From the NCBI GenBank assembly GCA_009921785.1, contig RFXE01000056.1:1-9596 (forward strand): a stretch of DNA of 9,596 bases, given 5' to 3'. The notes under the pieces are model-generated. The model saw nothing but the letters and a program-made list of their open reading frames with translations, had not been told where the DNA came from and did not search any database. This document shows, one piece after another, positions 1 through 6,641 of the stretch. Numbering within the stretch: the stretch's first letter is position 1; each line of letters opens with the position of its first letter. The stretch is from Alphaproteobacteria bacterium (GTDB lineage Bacteria > Pseudomonadota > Alphaproteobacteria > Rhizobiales > Beijerinckiaceae). Position numbers and translations under genes: made by a program.

Positions 1-933
1 GGTGAAGAAAATCGTGGCCTCAATGCGATGTTCACGATGATGAATGCGGCACGTCTCGGTGTCGGCTTGCAGGGCGTTGCCATTGGCGAACGCGCTTATC
101 AATTAGCACTCACTTATGCGAAGGATCGCAAACAAGGTCGCGCGCTCAATACAAAGAGCGAAGGGTCGAGCGCCATCATTGAGCACGCCGATATTCGTCG
201 TATGCTCATGTTGATGCGCGCGAAGACGGACGCGGCGCGTGCAATTTGTTATATGACCGCCGCTGCAATTGACCGCGCACATCGTGAAACGGACGCCACC
301 CGAAAGAAGCGGGCTGAGGAACGCGCGGCCCTTCTTACCCCGGTGGCTAAATCATGGTCCACTGATATCGGCATTGACGTCGCCTCACTTGGTATTCAAA
401 TTCATGGCGGCATGGGCTTTATCGAATCCTCAGGCGCCGCCCAACATTTACGTGATGCGCGTATTGCCGCGATCTATGAAGGCACGAATGGCATTCAGGC
501 AATTGATCTCGTTACACGCAAAATTACTCTGTCTGATGGTGGCGCGATCAATGATCTCATCCGCGATTTGATGGATGTACTCGACACGCTTGATGAGTCA
601 AATCGGGAAGGCTTCGGTAATACGGGCGATCATTTGTCTGAGGCCCTTGGCGCTTTTGAACGTTCAAGCCTCTTTATGATTGACGCGGCGAAGAACAGAC
701 CCGCCGAGGCGCTTGCCGCCGCCACCGCCTATCAAACTTTGTTTGGCATAACACTCGGGGGCGTGGCTCTTGTGAAAGCCGCATTGGCCGACCAAAGCGC
801 ATCAGCGACACGGCGCATCGCATTGGCCAAATTCTTTGCCGAACAAATCGCCCCGGAAACAAGCGGCCTCGAAAAGATTGTTAAAGAGGCAGCGTCCGCT
901 TTATCCACAATCGACGCCGTCCTCGACGCCTGA
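1..933 (+). CDS. Acyl-CoA dehydrogenase, DmdC/FadE type (C-terminal part; 5' end outside window)
   Basis: The reading frame is open from base 1 and ends at TGA 931-933, giving the last 310 residues of a protein whose family is usually about 590-600 long. The ATG at 28 is internal, because the frame continues upstream with GEENRGLNAM, typical of the middle of this family. The flavoenzyme introduces an alpha,beta double bond into an acyl-CoA and passes electrons to electron-transfer flavoprotein. Visible signatures are HGGMGF (fragment residues 135-140) and YEGTNGIQ, whose Glu (fragment residue 160, codon 478-480) sits at the catalytic-base position of the family. About 150 residues follow that Glu, matching the extra C-terminal helical domain of the large bacterial subfamily that includes 3-methylmercaptopropionyl-CoA dehydrogenase (DmdC). 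The true substrate cannot be read from the sequence; long-chain or branched acyl-CoA is equally possible. The SRAP gene follows after 12 bases and is probably co-transcribed. Confidence 0.92.
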   Translation, partial: GEENRGLNAMFTMMNAARLGVGLQGVAIGERAYQLALTYAKDRKQGRALNTKSEGSSAIIEHADIRRMLMLMRAKTDAARAICYMTAAAIDRAHRETDATRKKRAEERAALLTPVAKSWSTDIGIDVASLGIQIHGGMGFIESSGAAQHLRDARIAAIYEGTNGIQAIDLVTRKITLSDGGAINDLIRDLMDVLDTLDESNREGFGNTGDHLSEALGAFERSSLFMIDAAKNRPAEALAAATAYQTLFGITLGGVALVKAALADQSASATRRIALAKFFAEQIAPETSGLEKIVKEAASALSTIDAVLDA

Positions 934-945
934 GAATACAGAGCG

Positions 946-1647
946 ATGTGCGGACGATTTGCCCTCACCGTAACGCCTGCTGATGTGAAGGCGCTCTTTG
1001 GCTATGAAGACATGCCAAATTTTCCGCCGCGCCAGAATATTGCGCCGACAGACCCTGTTGCCGTTGTGACTTTTGAAAATGGTAAACGCCATTTTCGTTT
1101 AATGAGATGGGGTCTCATGCCGTCATGGGTGAAGGACACTGAAAATTTTCCGACACTCTTTAATGCGCGCAGTGAAACACTCGCGACTAAACCCGCTTTT
1201 CGTTCAGCCGCACGCCATCGCCGTTGTCTCATTCCCGCCGATTGGTTTTATGAATGGGCGCATCAGGGTAAAGTAAAAATTCCTCATCGGATTATGCGCA
1301 AAGATCACAAAGTTTTTGCAATGGCGGGCCTATGGGAAACCTATATCCACCCTAATGGTTCAGAGATTGATACCGCAACCATCGTTACGACCGATGCGAA
1401 TGGGACAGTGAGCGCTTTGCACAACCGTATGCCCGTTATTCTTGATGAAAAGGATTTTTCGATCTGGCTTGAGGCTGAAATGAATCCGCCAGAAAAAATC
1501 GCACATCTCATGAAGCCAGCCGCTGATGATCTTCTTATGATTGAGGCCTTTGATCCGCGTCGAGGAAAAATCGAATCGGATGAAGTGGTTCAGAAAAAGC
1601 TTCCGCGCAAAAAAGATAAATCCGATGGTCAGGCGAGTTTGTTTTAA
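946..1647 (+). CDS. SRAP-domain protein (YedK/HMCES family), abasic-site DNA-protein crosslinker
   Basis: The protein has 233 residues and spans a full SRAP domain. After removal of Met1, Cys2 of MCGRF becomes the N-terminal catalytic cysteine that forms a thiazolidine link with abasic sites in single-stranded DNA, protecting them at replication forks. The other active-site residues fall in order: Asn73 (FNARSET), Glu103 (WFYEW) and His159 (LHNRMPV). The conserved MRWGLMPSW block is at 53-61. The family is often labelled 'SOS response-associated peptidase', but its established role (E. coli YedK, human HMCES) is abasic-site shielding. The start is fixed because the Cys must be residue 2. The tail after the domain is lysine-rich (about 217-226) and ends in QASLF (229-233), which resembles a sliding-clamp-binding pentapeptide. 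The gene follows the acyl-CoA dehydrogenase by 12 bases with only a weak ribosome site (AGAG). No LexA box is visible, so SOS control is not shown here. Confidence 0.95.
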   Translation: MCGRFALTVTPADVKALFGYEDMPNFPPRQNIAPTDPVAVVTFENGKRHFRLMRWGLMPSWVKDTENFPTLFNARSETLATKPAFRSAARHRRCLIPADWFYEWAHQGKVKIPHRIMRKDHKVFAMAGLWETYIHPNGSEIDTATIVTTDANGTVSALHNRMPVILDEKDFSIWLEAEMNPPEKIAHLMKPAADDLLMIEAFDPRRGKIESDEVVQKKLPRKKDKSDGQASLF

Positions 1648-1718
1648 AGCACCGAATTTATCTTAAACACCATTAGTGGTTCAACTTTGACTCACTTCAT
1701 GTTTTGAAGACTACAATA

Positions 1719-1795
1719 TTCACCCCACCCCTTACCCCTCCCCCTCGAGGGGATGGGAAAATAGGAGAGCGAAGTGATCCTATTGGGGTAGGGGG
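1719..1795 (+). repeat. Structured intergenic repeat, copy 1 (inverted relative to copy 2)
   Basis: This 77-bp element matches the reverse complement of 8516-8592 without gaps, at 67 of 77 positions by eye. Its parts are an outer arm CACCCCACCCC (1721-1731), a C-rich/G-rich hairpin (1735-1743 with 1749-1757, loop CTCGA, one mismatch), a second hairpin AATAGGA/TCCTATT (1760-1766 with 1778-1784), and a closing outer arm GGGGTAGGGGG (1785-1795). It can therefore fold as two hairpins on an imperfect outer stem. It lies between the convergent SRAP and FAD-oxidase genes, 71 bases past the SRAP stop. No reading frame inside it looks coding. It is likely a dispersed, non-coding REP-like or miniature mobile element, and may also act as a transcription end; neither is proven here. 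Confidence 0.82.
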
Positions 1796-1829
1796 ATCAC
1801 CAAGCACCTCACACTTATTCAGCTTTCTC

Positions 1830-3254
1830 TTAAAGCACTTTACCCGGATTCATCCGGCCGTCCGGATCGATCACCGCCTTGATCTTGCGCATCATATCAA
1901 GCGCTTGCGGATCTTTTGTGGCGGCCAGTTGTGACCGCTTTACCTGACCAATGCCATGTTCTGCTGACACTGATCCCTTCATCGTCCCTACATGACGATA
2001 GACAATCGCATGAATACGCTCGGCGTGAGTCGTGTAAGTTTTTTCATCCATGCCGACCGGCGCTTGCAAGTTAAAATGAAGATTGCCATCGCCCACATGA
2101 CCAAACACACAAGGCCGAATTCCAGGAAGCGCTGTCAAAAGCTCTGCGCAAACGACATCGATGAACTCAGGAATATCCGCAAGCGGCACCGAGATATCAT
2201 GCTTGATCGAGGGGCCTTCGCGTAATTGCGCCTCGGGAATATTTTCACGAATGGCCCAGAAACTTTCCCGCTGCGCGAGTGACTCGGAAATCACGGCGTC
2301 ACTAACAATGTCAGCGTCAAGCGCTTCTCCGAGCAATGTTGCCGCAATCTCTTGCGCATCATCTGACACGAAAGACGAAAATTCCGGCATCACATACCAC
2401 TCATGCGGTTCGGATAAAGGATCACGTAATCCCGGAATATGTTTTAACGCGATGTCGATTGCAAAACGAGGCATCAGCTCAAACGTTGTTAAAGACGGCC
2501 CCGCGCGATGCTTCAAATGTTTGAAGAGTTTGAACGCATCACTTGGCGATTTGAGGCCACAAAAAGCAGCGCTGCGCGCACGTGGTAAAGGAAAGAGTTT
2601 CAGGCTCGCCGCTGTGATTACACCCAGCGTACCTTCCGCCCCCATAAAGAGCGATGCGAGATGATAACCTGTATTATCTTTGCGCAATGTTGTGAGCGTG
2701 TTGAGAAGTGTTCCATCCGGCAAGACGATTTCAAGACCGAGCACAAGATCACGCATTGTTCCGTAAACGAGCGCGGCAGTGCCACCAGCATTGGTCGCAA
2801 TTGTGCCGCCCACCGTCGCTGTACCTTCCGAGGCAAGTGACAAAGGAAAAAGCCGTCCAACCTCCTCGGCCTTTTCTTGAAGGGCAGCAAGTGTTGCGCC
2901 GGCTTCGACAATGACAGTATCGGAATCAGGATCCAGCGAGCGAATGTGATTCATCCGCTGGAACGATAAAAGAATTTCATCGCCACGTCCGAGCGGTACG
3001 CTGCCGCCGACAAGTCCCGTATTACCGCCTTGCGGAACAACCGCGCAGTGATGCTCTTTTGCAAAACGCATCACCGCGATCACGTCATCAGTTGACGCCG
3101 GACGCACCACACACAGCGCGCGGCCCGTATAGCGCTTGCGCCAATCCGTGAGATAAGGCGCCATCGTCACGTCATCAGTGATGACATGAGATGTGCCGAT
3201 CAGCGCCGATAATCCAGCAATCACTTTTTCGCGATCAGGCATCATGTCGCTCAT
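1830..3254 (-). CDS. FAD-linked D-2-hydroxyacid dehydrogenase (GlcD / D-lactate / D-2-hydroxyglutarate dehydrogenase family)
   Basis: The 474-residue, full-length flavoenzyme belongs to the vanillyl-alcohol-oxidase superfamily. The N-terminal FAD-binding half shows VRPASTDDV (50-58), PQGGNTGLVGG (74-84), VGGTIATNAGG (148-158) and GAEGTLGVIT (205-214). The C-terminal substrate half shows Arg336 (WAIREN), Lys351 (KHDISVP), HVGDGNLHF (386-394), AEHGIG (431-436) and the ending MNPGKVL. In human D-2-hydroxyglutarate dehydrogenase the corresponding Arg/Lys bind substrate and the His/Glu residues hold a metal, so an oxidised D-2-hydroxyacid is a sound inference. Lactate, 2-hydroxyglutarate and glycolate cannot be told apart. 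The Thr that follows the substrate Arg by four residues in the human enzyme is Pro340 here. Its start lies 3 bases after the upstream methyltransferase stop, with GGGTAGGGG as ribosome site, so the two are coupled. Met4 and Met5 are less likely starts. It is the last gene of the minus-strand run. Confidence 0.9.
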   Translation of the reverse strand: MSDMMPDREKVIAGLSALIGTSHVITDDVTMAPYLTDWRKRYTGRALCVVRPASTDDVIAVMRFAKEHHCAVVPQGGNTGLVGGSVPLGRGDEILLSFQRMNHIRSLDPDSDTVIVEAGATLAALQEKAEEVGRLFPLSLASEGTATVGGTIATNAGGTAALVYGTMRDLVLGLEIVLPDGTLLNTLTTLRKDNTGYHLASLFMGAEGTLGVITAASLKLFPLPRARSAAFCGLKSPSDAFKLFKHLKHRAGPSLTTFELMPRFAIDIALKHIPGLRDPLSEPHEWYVMPEFSSFVSDDAQEIAATLLGEALDADIVSDAVISESLAQRESFWAIRENIPEAQLREGPSIKHDISVPLADIPEFIDVVCAELLTALPGIRPCVFGHVGDGNLHFNLQAPVGMDEKTYTTHAERIHAIVYRHVGTMKGSVSAEHGIGQVKRSQLAATKDPQALDMMRKIKAVIDPDGRMNPGKVL

Positions 3255-3257
3255 CCC

Positions 3258-4523
3258 CTACCCTAACAACCGACGCTTGGGCTTGGCCCGCTCTGTTTCG
3301 CGTTCAAAAATCCCGACAAGCTCGCAATGTGTCGAATGACGGAACTGATCAATGACCGTTACTTTACCGAGTTGATAGCCCCCCGCAAGAAGAAGCGCGG
3401 CATCGCGCACAAAACTTCCGAGATGGCAGGATACAGAAATTACTCGAGACACACGCGAAGAGGCCAACATCCGCATTTGCGCCTCCGCCCCCGCACGCGG
3501 CGGATCAATCACCACATGATCAAAGGCGTTGAGTTCCAAGGGAACGAGCGGACGCCGAAAGAGATCACGCGTTTCAACCGTGACCGGTTTCAAGCCCGAA
3601 ACATCACGTGTTGCGCGGGCGAGCGCGTTGATTGATGCGGGTTCATTTTCAACCGCGTGAACAGACGCGTGCTCGGCAAGACGCAAAGCGAATGTGCCGA
3701 TCCCTGCAAAAAGATCAGCCACTTTGCGCGCGTCTTTCAAATGTGAAAGCACAGCACGTTGCAAAGCGCCTTCACCCGTTTCCGTCGCTTGCAAAAAACA
3801 TCCAGGCGGCAAGATCGCGCTGGCTTTGCCAATTGCGATCTGGGGCGCGCGGCGCTCAACAATAATATCGCCATGCAAAGAGAGGCGCGCGAGATCAAGC
3901 AACTCCGCTTCCCGCGTGAGTTTCATCCGCAAATCGGGTGAAGCCGGGCCATGCCCGCGCAAATCGACATCGAGTCCATTTGCAGTTGCGGTCACCGCTA
4001 TATCAATCGGCTTATCACTTTTAAGGAGCAGTCTTGCGAGCGGCTTCAGGCGCAGCGCGCTGTCCTGCAATTGTGGAACAAGCAAAGGACATGAGTGAAG
4101 ATCAATGACGTCATGCGATTTTGCACGCATGAATCCAATCACAATATCGCCATCACGACGTCGCGCATGAAATGTCACCCGACGACGCCCCGCACCATGC
4201 GCATCAATGAAATCGCCAACATGATCAGAAAGGCCAAGAGGCGCCAACGCAGCAGTGACAAGCCCCGTCTTCCACTGCGCATAGGTTTTCTGATCCGCCT
4301 CTTGGATAGCGCATCCGCCACATTGTCCGAAAACAGAACAAAGCGCCTTCACACGATAAGGTGACGGCGTCTCAAGTTGCAACATCTCGTCGGTGCTTGC
4401 GTTATGATCAATTCTGAACACATCGCCGGGAATACCGCGCGGAATAAACAGGGGCCCTGCGCCTGTCTCGGCGACACCATCACCCTTTGCTCCGATCCGC
4501 TCAATCGTCACGCGTTGCGTCAT
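3258..4523 (-). CDS. TrmA/RlmD-family 5-methyluridine RNA methyltransferase with Fe-S cluster
   Basis: The 421-residue class I S-adenosylmethionine enzyme should methylate C5 of a uridine in rRNA or tRNA. Residues 1-45 resemble a TRAM RNA-binding domain (VTIERIGAKGDGVAE). Cys62, Cys68, Cys71 (C-x5-C-x2-C) and Cys145 match the four ligands of the [4Fe-4S] cluster in RlmD/RumA. The S-adenosylmethionine loop is DLFAGIGTFAL (270-280), followed by the acidic AVENEP (290-295). IDPPRAGAE (339-347) is the family's catalytic-loop block. Cys366 (ISVSCHLGSF) is the expected nucleophile and Glu401 (THCELVGIF) the expected base. The target is uncertain: 23S rRNA U1939 or U747 (RlmD/RlmC types) fits an Fe-S-containing member better than tRNA U54. 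The ATG overlaps the tlyA stop as ATGA, predicting translational coupling. The neighbouring rRNA methyltransferase supports a ribosomal role. Confidence 0.93.
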   Translation of the reverse strand: MTQRVTIERIGAKGDGVAETGAGPLFIPRGIPGDVFRIDHNASTDEMLQLETPSPYRVKALCSVFGQCGGCAIQEADQKTYAQWKTGLVTAALAPLGLSDHVGDFIDAHGAGRRRVTFHARRRDGDIVIGFMRAKSHDVIDLHSCPLLVPQLQDSALRLKPLARLLLKSDKPIDIAVTATANGLDVDLRGHGPASPDLRMKLTREAELLDLARLSLHGDIIVERRAPQIAIGKASAILPPGCFLQATETGEGALQRAVLSHLKDARKVADLFAGIGTFALRLAEHASVHAVENEPASINALARATRDVSGLKPVTVETRDLFRRPLVPLELNAFDHVVIDPPRAGAEAQMRMLASSRVSRVISVSCHLGSFVRDAALLLAGGYQLGKVTVIDQFRHSTHCELVGIFERETERAKPKRRLLG

Positions 4524-5254
4524 GAGATGCGCTCCGCCGCCACGAGATATTCGATATTGCCATCACCGCCTGCAATCGGTGATGGAATAACACCTTTAAT
4601 AGTCCAGCCTTCGTGCTCGATTGTTTCAGTCACACGCGTGACCGAGTCCTGTCGCGCGGCATCATCACGAACGATACCTTTTTTTAGCGCTCCGCGCCCC
4701 ACTTCAAATTGCGGTTTGATCAACGCTACAAGAAAAGACGGAGACGTCGCGAGGGGAAGAATTTTCGGAATGATGAGTGTGAGCGAAATAAAACTCACAT
4801 CCATCACAATCAGTGAGGGTGCTTCTTTGAAATCCTCACGTGAAAGATTTCTCGCATCGCAGCCTTCACGCAATTGAACACGCGGATCATCGCGCAAGGA
4901 CGGATGAAACTGATCATGACCCACATCAATGGCATGAATAAAGCGCGCACCGCGTTTTAAAAGGAGATCTGTAAAGCCCCCCGTCGAAGCACCCACATCG
5001 AGACAGATGCGATCTTTCGGATCAATCGTAAAATGATCAAGGGCTGCCGCGAGTTTTACTCCGCCGCGCGATACATAAGGATGTTCGGCTTCTGCTTCGA
5101 TGGCGGCGGCGGCATCAATAACACGCGAGGCCTTCGTCAAAGCTTCGCCATTCACGCGCACGAGTCCGGCGGCGATAGCGGCTTGCGCCCGCGCCCGGCT
5201 TTCATAAAAGCCGCGTTCGACAAGAAAGAGATCGGCGCGTTTCGCTTGGTTCAT
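4520..5254 (-). CDS. tlyA: TlyA-family rRNA 2'-O-methyltransferase
   Basis: The 244-residue protein has an N-terminal S4 RNA-binding domain (about 5-65: RADLFLVERGFYESRARAQ, GLVRVNGE) and an FtsJ/RrmJ-like methyltransferase domain with the S-adenosylmethionine loop LDVGASTGGFTD (85-96). The catalytic Lys-Asp-Lys-Glu tetrad is complete: Lys67 (RGGVKL), Asp152 (MDVSF), Lys180 (LIKPQFE) and Glu236 (GNIEYL), each two residues short of the M. tuberculosis TlyA numbering as I recall it. Family members 2'-O-methylate C1920 of 23S rRNA and, in some types, C1409 of 16S rRNA; the old name 'hemolysin A' is misleading. An in-frame TAA just upstream fixes the ATG at 5254. The ribosome site (AAGCGGG) is weak. 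It starts 42 bases after the pirin stop, and its own stop overlaps the next start by 4 bases. Confidence 0.95.
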   Translation of the reverse strand: MNQAKRADLFLVERGFYESRARAQAAIAAGLVRVNGEALTKASRVIDAAAAIEAEAEHPYVSRGGVKLAAALDHFTIDPKDRICLDVGASTGGFTDLLLKRGARFIHAIDVGHDQFHPSLRDDPRVQLREGCDARNLSREDFKEAPSLIVMDVSFISLTLIIPKILPLATSPSFLVALIKPQFEVGRGALKKGIVRDDAARQDSVTRVTETIEHEGWTIKGVIPSPIAGGDGNIEYLVAAERIS

Positions 5255-5296
5255 AAGCCCGCTTTACGCGAAGCAGGTCCACCCTGTCTATGCCTG

Positions 5297-6211
5297 TTAC
5301 TCTGGCAACGGAATGAATTCATGCTCGCCCGGCACGGAAGAAAATTTACCGCTGCGCCATTCGGCCTTGGCCTGATCGATGCGCTCCTTGCGCGACGACA
5401 CAAAATTCCACCAGATATGACGCGGACCATCCATCGGCTCACCGCCGAGAAGCATGATACGGGCATGGCTTGTGGCCAAAATCGAAATCCGGTCCCCCGG
5501 CTTGAAGATCAGTAAGCGACCGGGGCCAAACACATCGCCCGCAATATCGATTTCACCAGACACAACATAGACGGCGCGTTCATCATAAGCAGGATCGAGC
5601 GGCAGCACCGCACCCGGCGCGAGCACCGCTTCTGCATAAAAAATATCCCACGGAAATTTAACAGGCGATGTCTCACCATAGAGAGAGCCCATGATGAGGC
5701 GCACAGTTTTGCCTTCGCCCGTAATGCGCGGCAATTCGGCTTGATCAATATGATCGAATGCCGGATCGCTTTCTTCATGCGTTTTCGGGAGCGCCACCCA
5801 TGTCTGAATACCGAAGAGCCGAGACGTCGCCGCGCGTGTTTCCAAACCTGTTCGTTCCGAATGAACGATACCACGTCCCGATGTCATGACATTCACCGCG
5901 CCGGGTTTGATCTCCTGCACAACACCAAGCGAGTCACGATGCATCAGTGACCCATCAAAAAGATAAGTGACCGTTGAAAGACCGATATGCGGATGCGGGC
6001 GAATATCGATGCCTTGGCCGAGCAAAAATTCAGCGGGACCCATCTCATCAAAAAATATGAAAGGTCCGACCATCTGCTTGCGCGCTGACGGCAAAGCACG
6101 ACGCACGGAGAATCCACCAAGATCGCGCGCGCGCGGCACGATGACGCTTTCAATCGCGTCGCAACTCCACGCATCACCCGGCGTCGGATCATCATGTATC
6201 GCTGAAGACAT
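5297..6211 (-). CDS. Pirin family protein
   Basis: The bicupin protein has 304 residues from the preferred start. The first cupin carries the pirin metal motif: RPHPHIGLSTVTYLF and SGRGIVHSER give His73, His75, His117 and Glu119 (numbered from this start), the Fe-binding set of human pirin. The opening FSVRRALPSARKQMVGPFIF is also diagnostic. The C-terminal half is a second, degenerate cupin. Members are reported as quercetin dioxygenases or as redox- or protein-binding regulators, so the role in this cell is open. I chose the ATG at 6211 because AAGGA (6221-6225) stands 9 bases upstream. The in-frame ATG at 6232 adds 7 residues (MKQGCGP) but has no ribosome site and lies in the loop of a hairpin. 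The tlyA gene follows after 42 bases; xseB ends 112 bases upstream. Confidence 0.92.
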   Translation of the reverse strand: MSSAIHDDPTPGDAWSCDAIESVIVPRARDLGGFSVRRALPSARKQMVGPFIFFDEMGPAEFLLGQGIDIRPHPHIGLSTVTYLFDGSLMHRDSLGVVQEIKPGAVNVMTSGRGIVHSERTGLETRAATSRLFGIQTWVALPKTHEESDPAFDHIDQAELPRITGEGKTVRLIMGSLYGETSPVKFPWDIFYAEAVLAPGAVLPLDPAYDERAVYVVSGEIDIAGDVFGPGRLLIFKPGDRISILATSHARIMLLGGEPMDGPRHIWWNFVSSRKERIDQAKAEWRSGKFSSVPGEHEFIPLPE

Positions 6212-6217
6212 GGGACC

Positions 6218-6245
6218 ACATCCTTGTTTCATTGAATAAGGATGT
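6218..6245 (-). promoter_or_regulatory. Inverted repeat / hairpin covering the pirin ribosome binding site
   Basis: ACATCCTT (6218-6225) and AAGGATGT (6238-6245) are perfect 8-bp inverted arms separated by 12 bases. In pirin mRNA the downstream arm contains the AAGGA ribosome site for the ATG at 6211, so folding would hide it. The alternative start at 6232 falls in the loop. The same symmetry could instead be an operator on DNA. It is not followed by a T-run, so it is not a terminator. The pairing is directly visible; the regulatory role is inferred. Confidence 0.45.
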
Positions 6246-6323
6246 CGCGCTTTTGCCCGCGCGCTTCAAGCCTATGCGCTGCAAGACGCTGTTTGCGTCT
6301 ATGCCTTCTGGGCGTTTAAGCTG

Positions 6324-6584
6324 TCAGTTGGCGTCGAGCGGTGTCGTGCCTGTGGGCTTGCCTTGTGAATCGAGCGCAATTTTCTCGATTTTCGCCTCGG
6401 CTTTTTTCAACAAGGTCTCGCATTGCGCCCGCAAAGCGTCACCGCGCGCATAAAGCGAAATCGATTCCTCGAGCGGCACATCGCCTTTCTCAAGGCGGCC
6501 TACAATATTTTCAAGCTCGGCCAGCGCCTTTTCGAAAGGAAGATCAGCAATATCCGGGGGAATAGACGGGGCCACGCGACTCAA
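6324..6584 (-). CDS. xseB: Exodeoxyribonuclease VII small subunit
   Basis: The 86-residue protein matches the short XseB family (about 80 residues). The helical core LPFEKALAELENIVGRLEKG is followed by DVPLEESISLYARGDALRAQ, then CETLLKKAEAKIEKI. XseB subunits bind along XseA to form exonuclease VII, which degrades single-stranded DNA from either end into short oligonucleotides; xseA is not in the window. The start is not ATG. TTG at 6584 is in frame but stands only 2 bases after GGAG, whereas GTG at 6575 is 11 bases from it and would give 83 residues. An in-frame TAG at 6609-6611 rules out a longer form. The Lrp-type gene ends 57 bases upstream, and the pirin follows. Confidence 0.92.
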   Translation of the reverse strand: MSRVAPSIPPDIADLPFEKALAELENIVGRLEKGDVPLEESISLYARGDALRAQCETLLKKAEAKIEKIALDSQGKPTGTTPLDAN

Positions 6585-6641
6585 CGCTCCATTAAATTGA
6601 CCTTGCGACTATCGGGCAAAGCCCCCCGCAAAGGCAAGCGG

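Noticed and set aside
1695..1709. CTTCA/TGAAG hairpin after the SRAP gene as a terminator
   Set aside because: Only five base pairs and no T-run after it; the adjacent repeat is a better candidate for ending transcription.
2161..2664. 167-codon plus-strand open frame opposite the FAD enzyme
   Set aside because: It is antisense to a well-supported gene with conserved motifs throughout, and its translation shows no family signature.
4377..4877. 166-codon plus-strand open frame across the tlyA/methyltransferase junction
   Set aside because: It is antisense to two genes with complete catalytic residues and has no recognisable domain.
6212..6232. Longer pirin start at ATG 6232
   Set aside because: No ribosome site upstream and the codon lies in a hairpin loop; ATG 6211 has AAGGA 9 bases before it.
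6284..6300. AGACGC/GCGTCT hairpin after xseB as a terminator
   Set aside because: Perfect 6-bp stem but followed on the minus strand by TTGCAGC rather than a T-run, so read-through into pirin remains likely.
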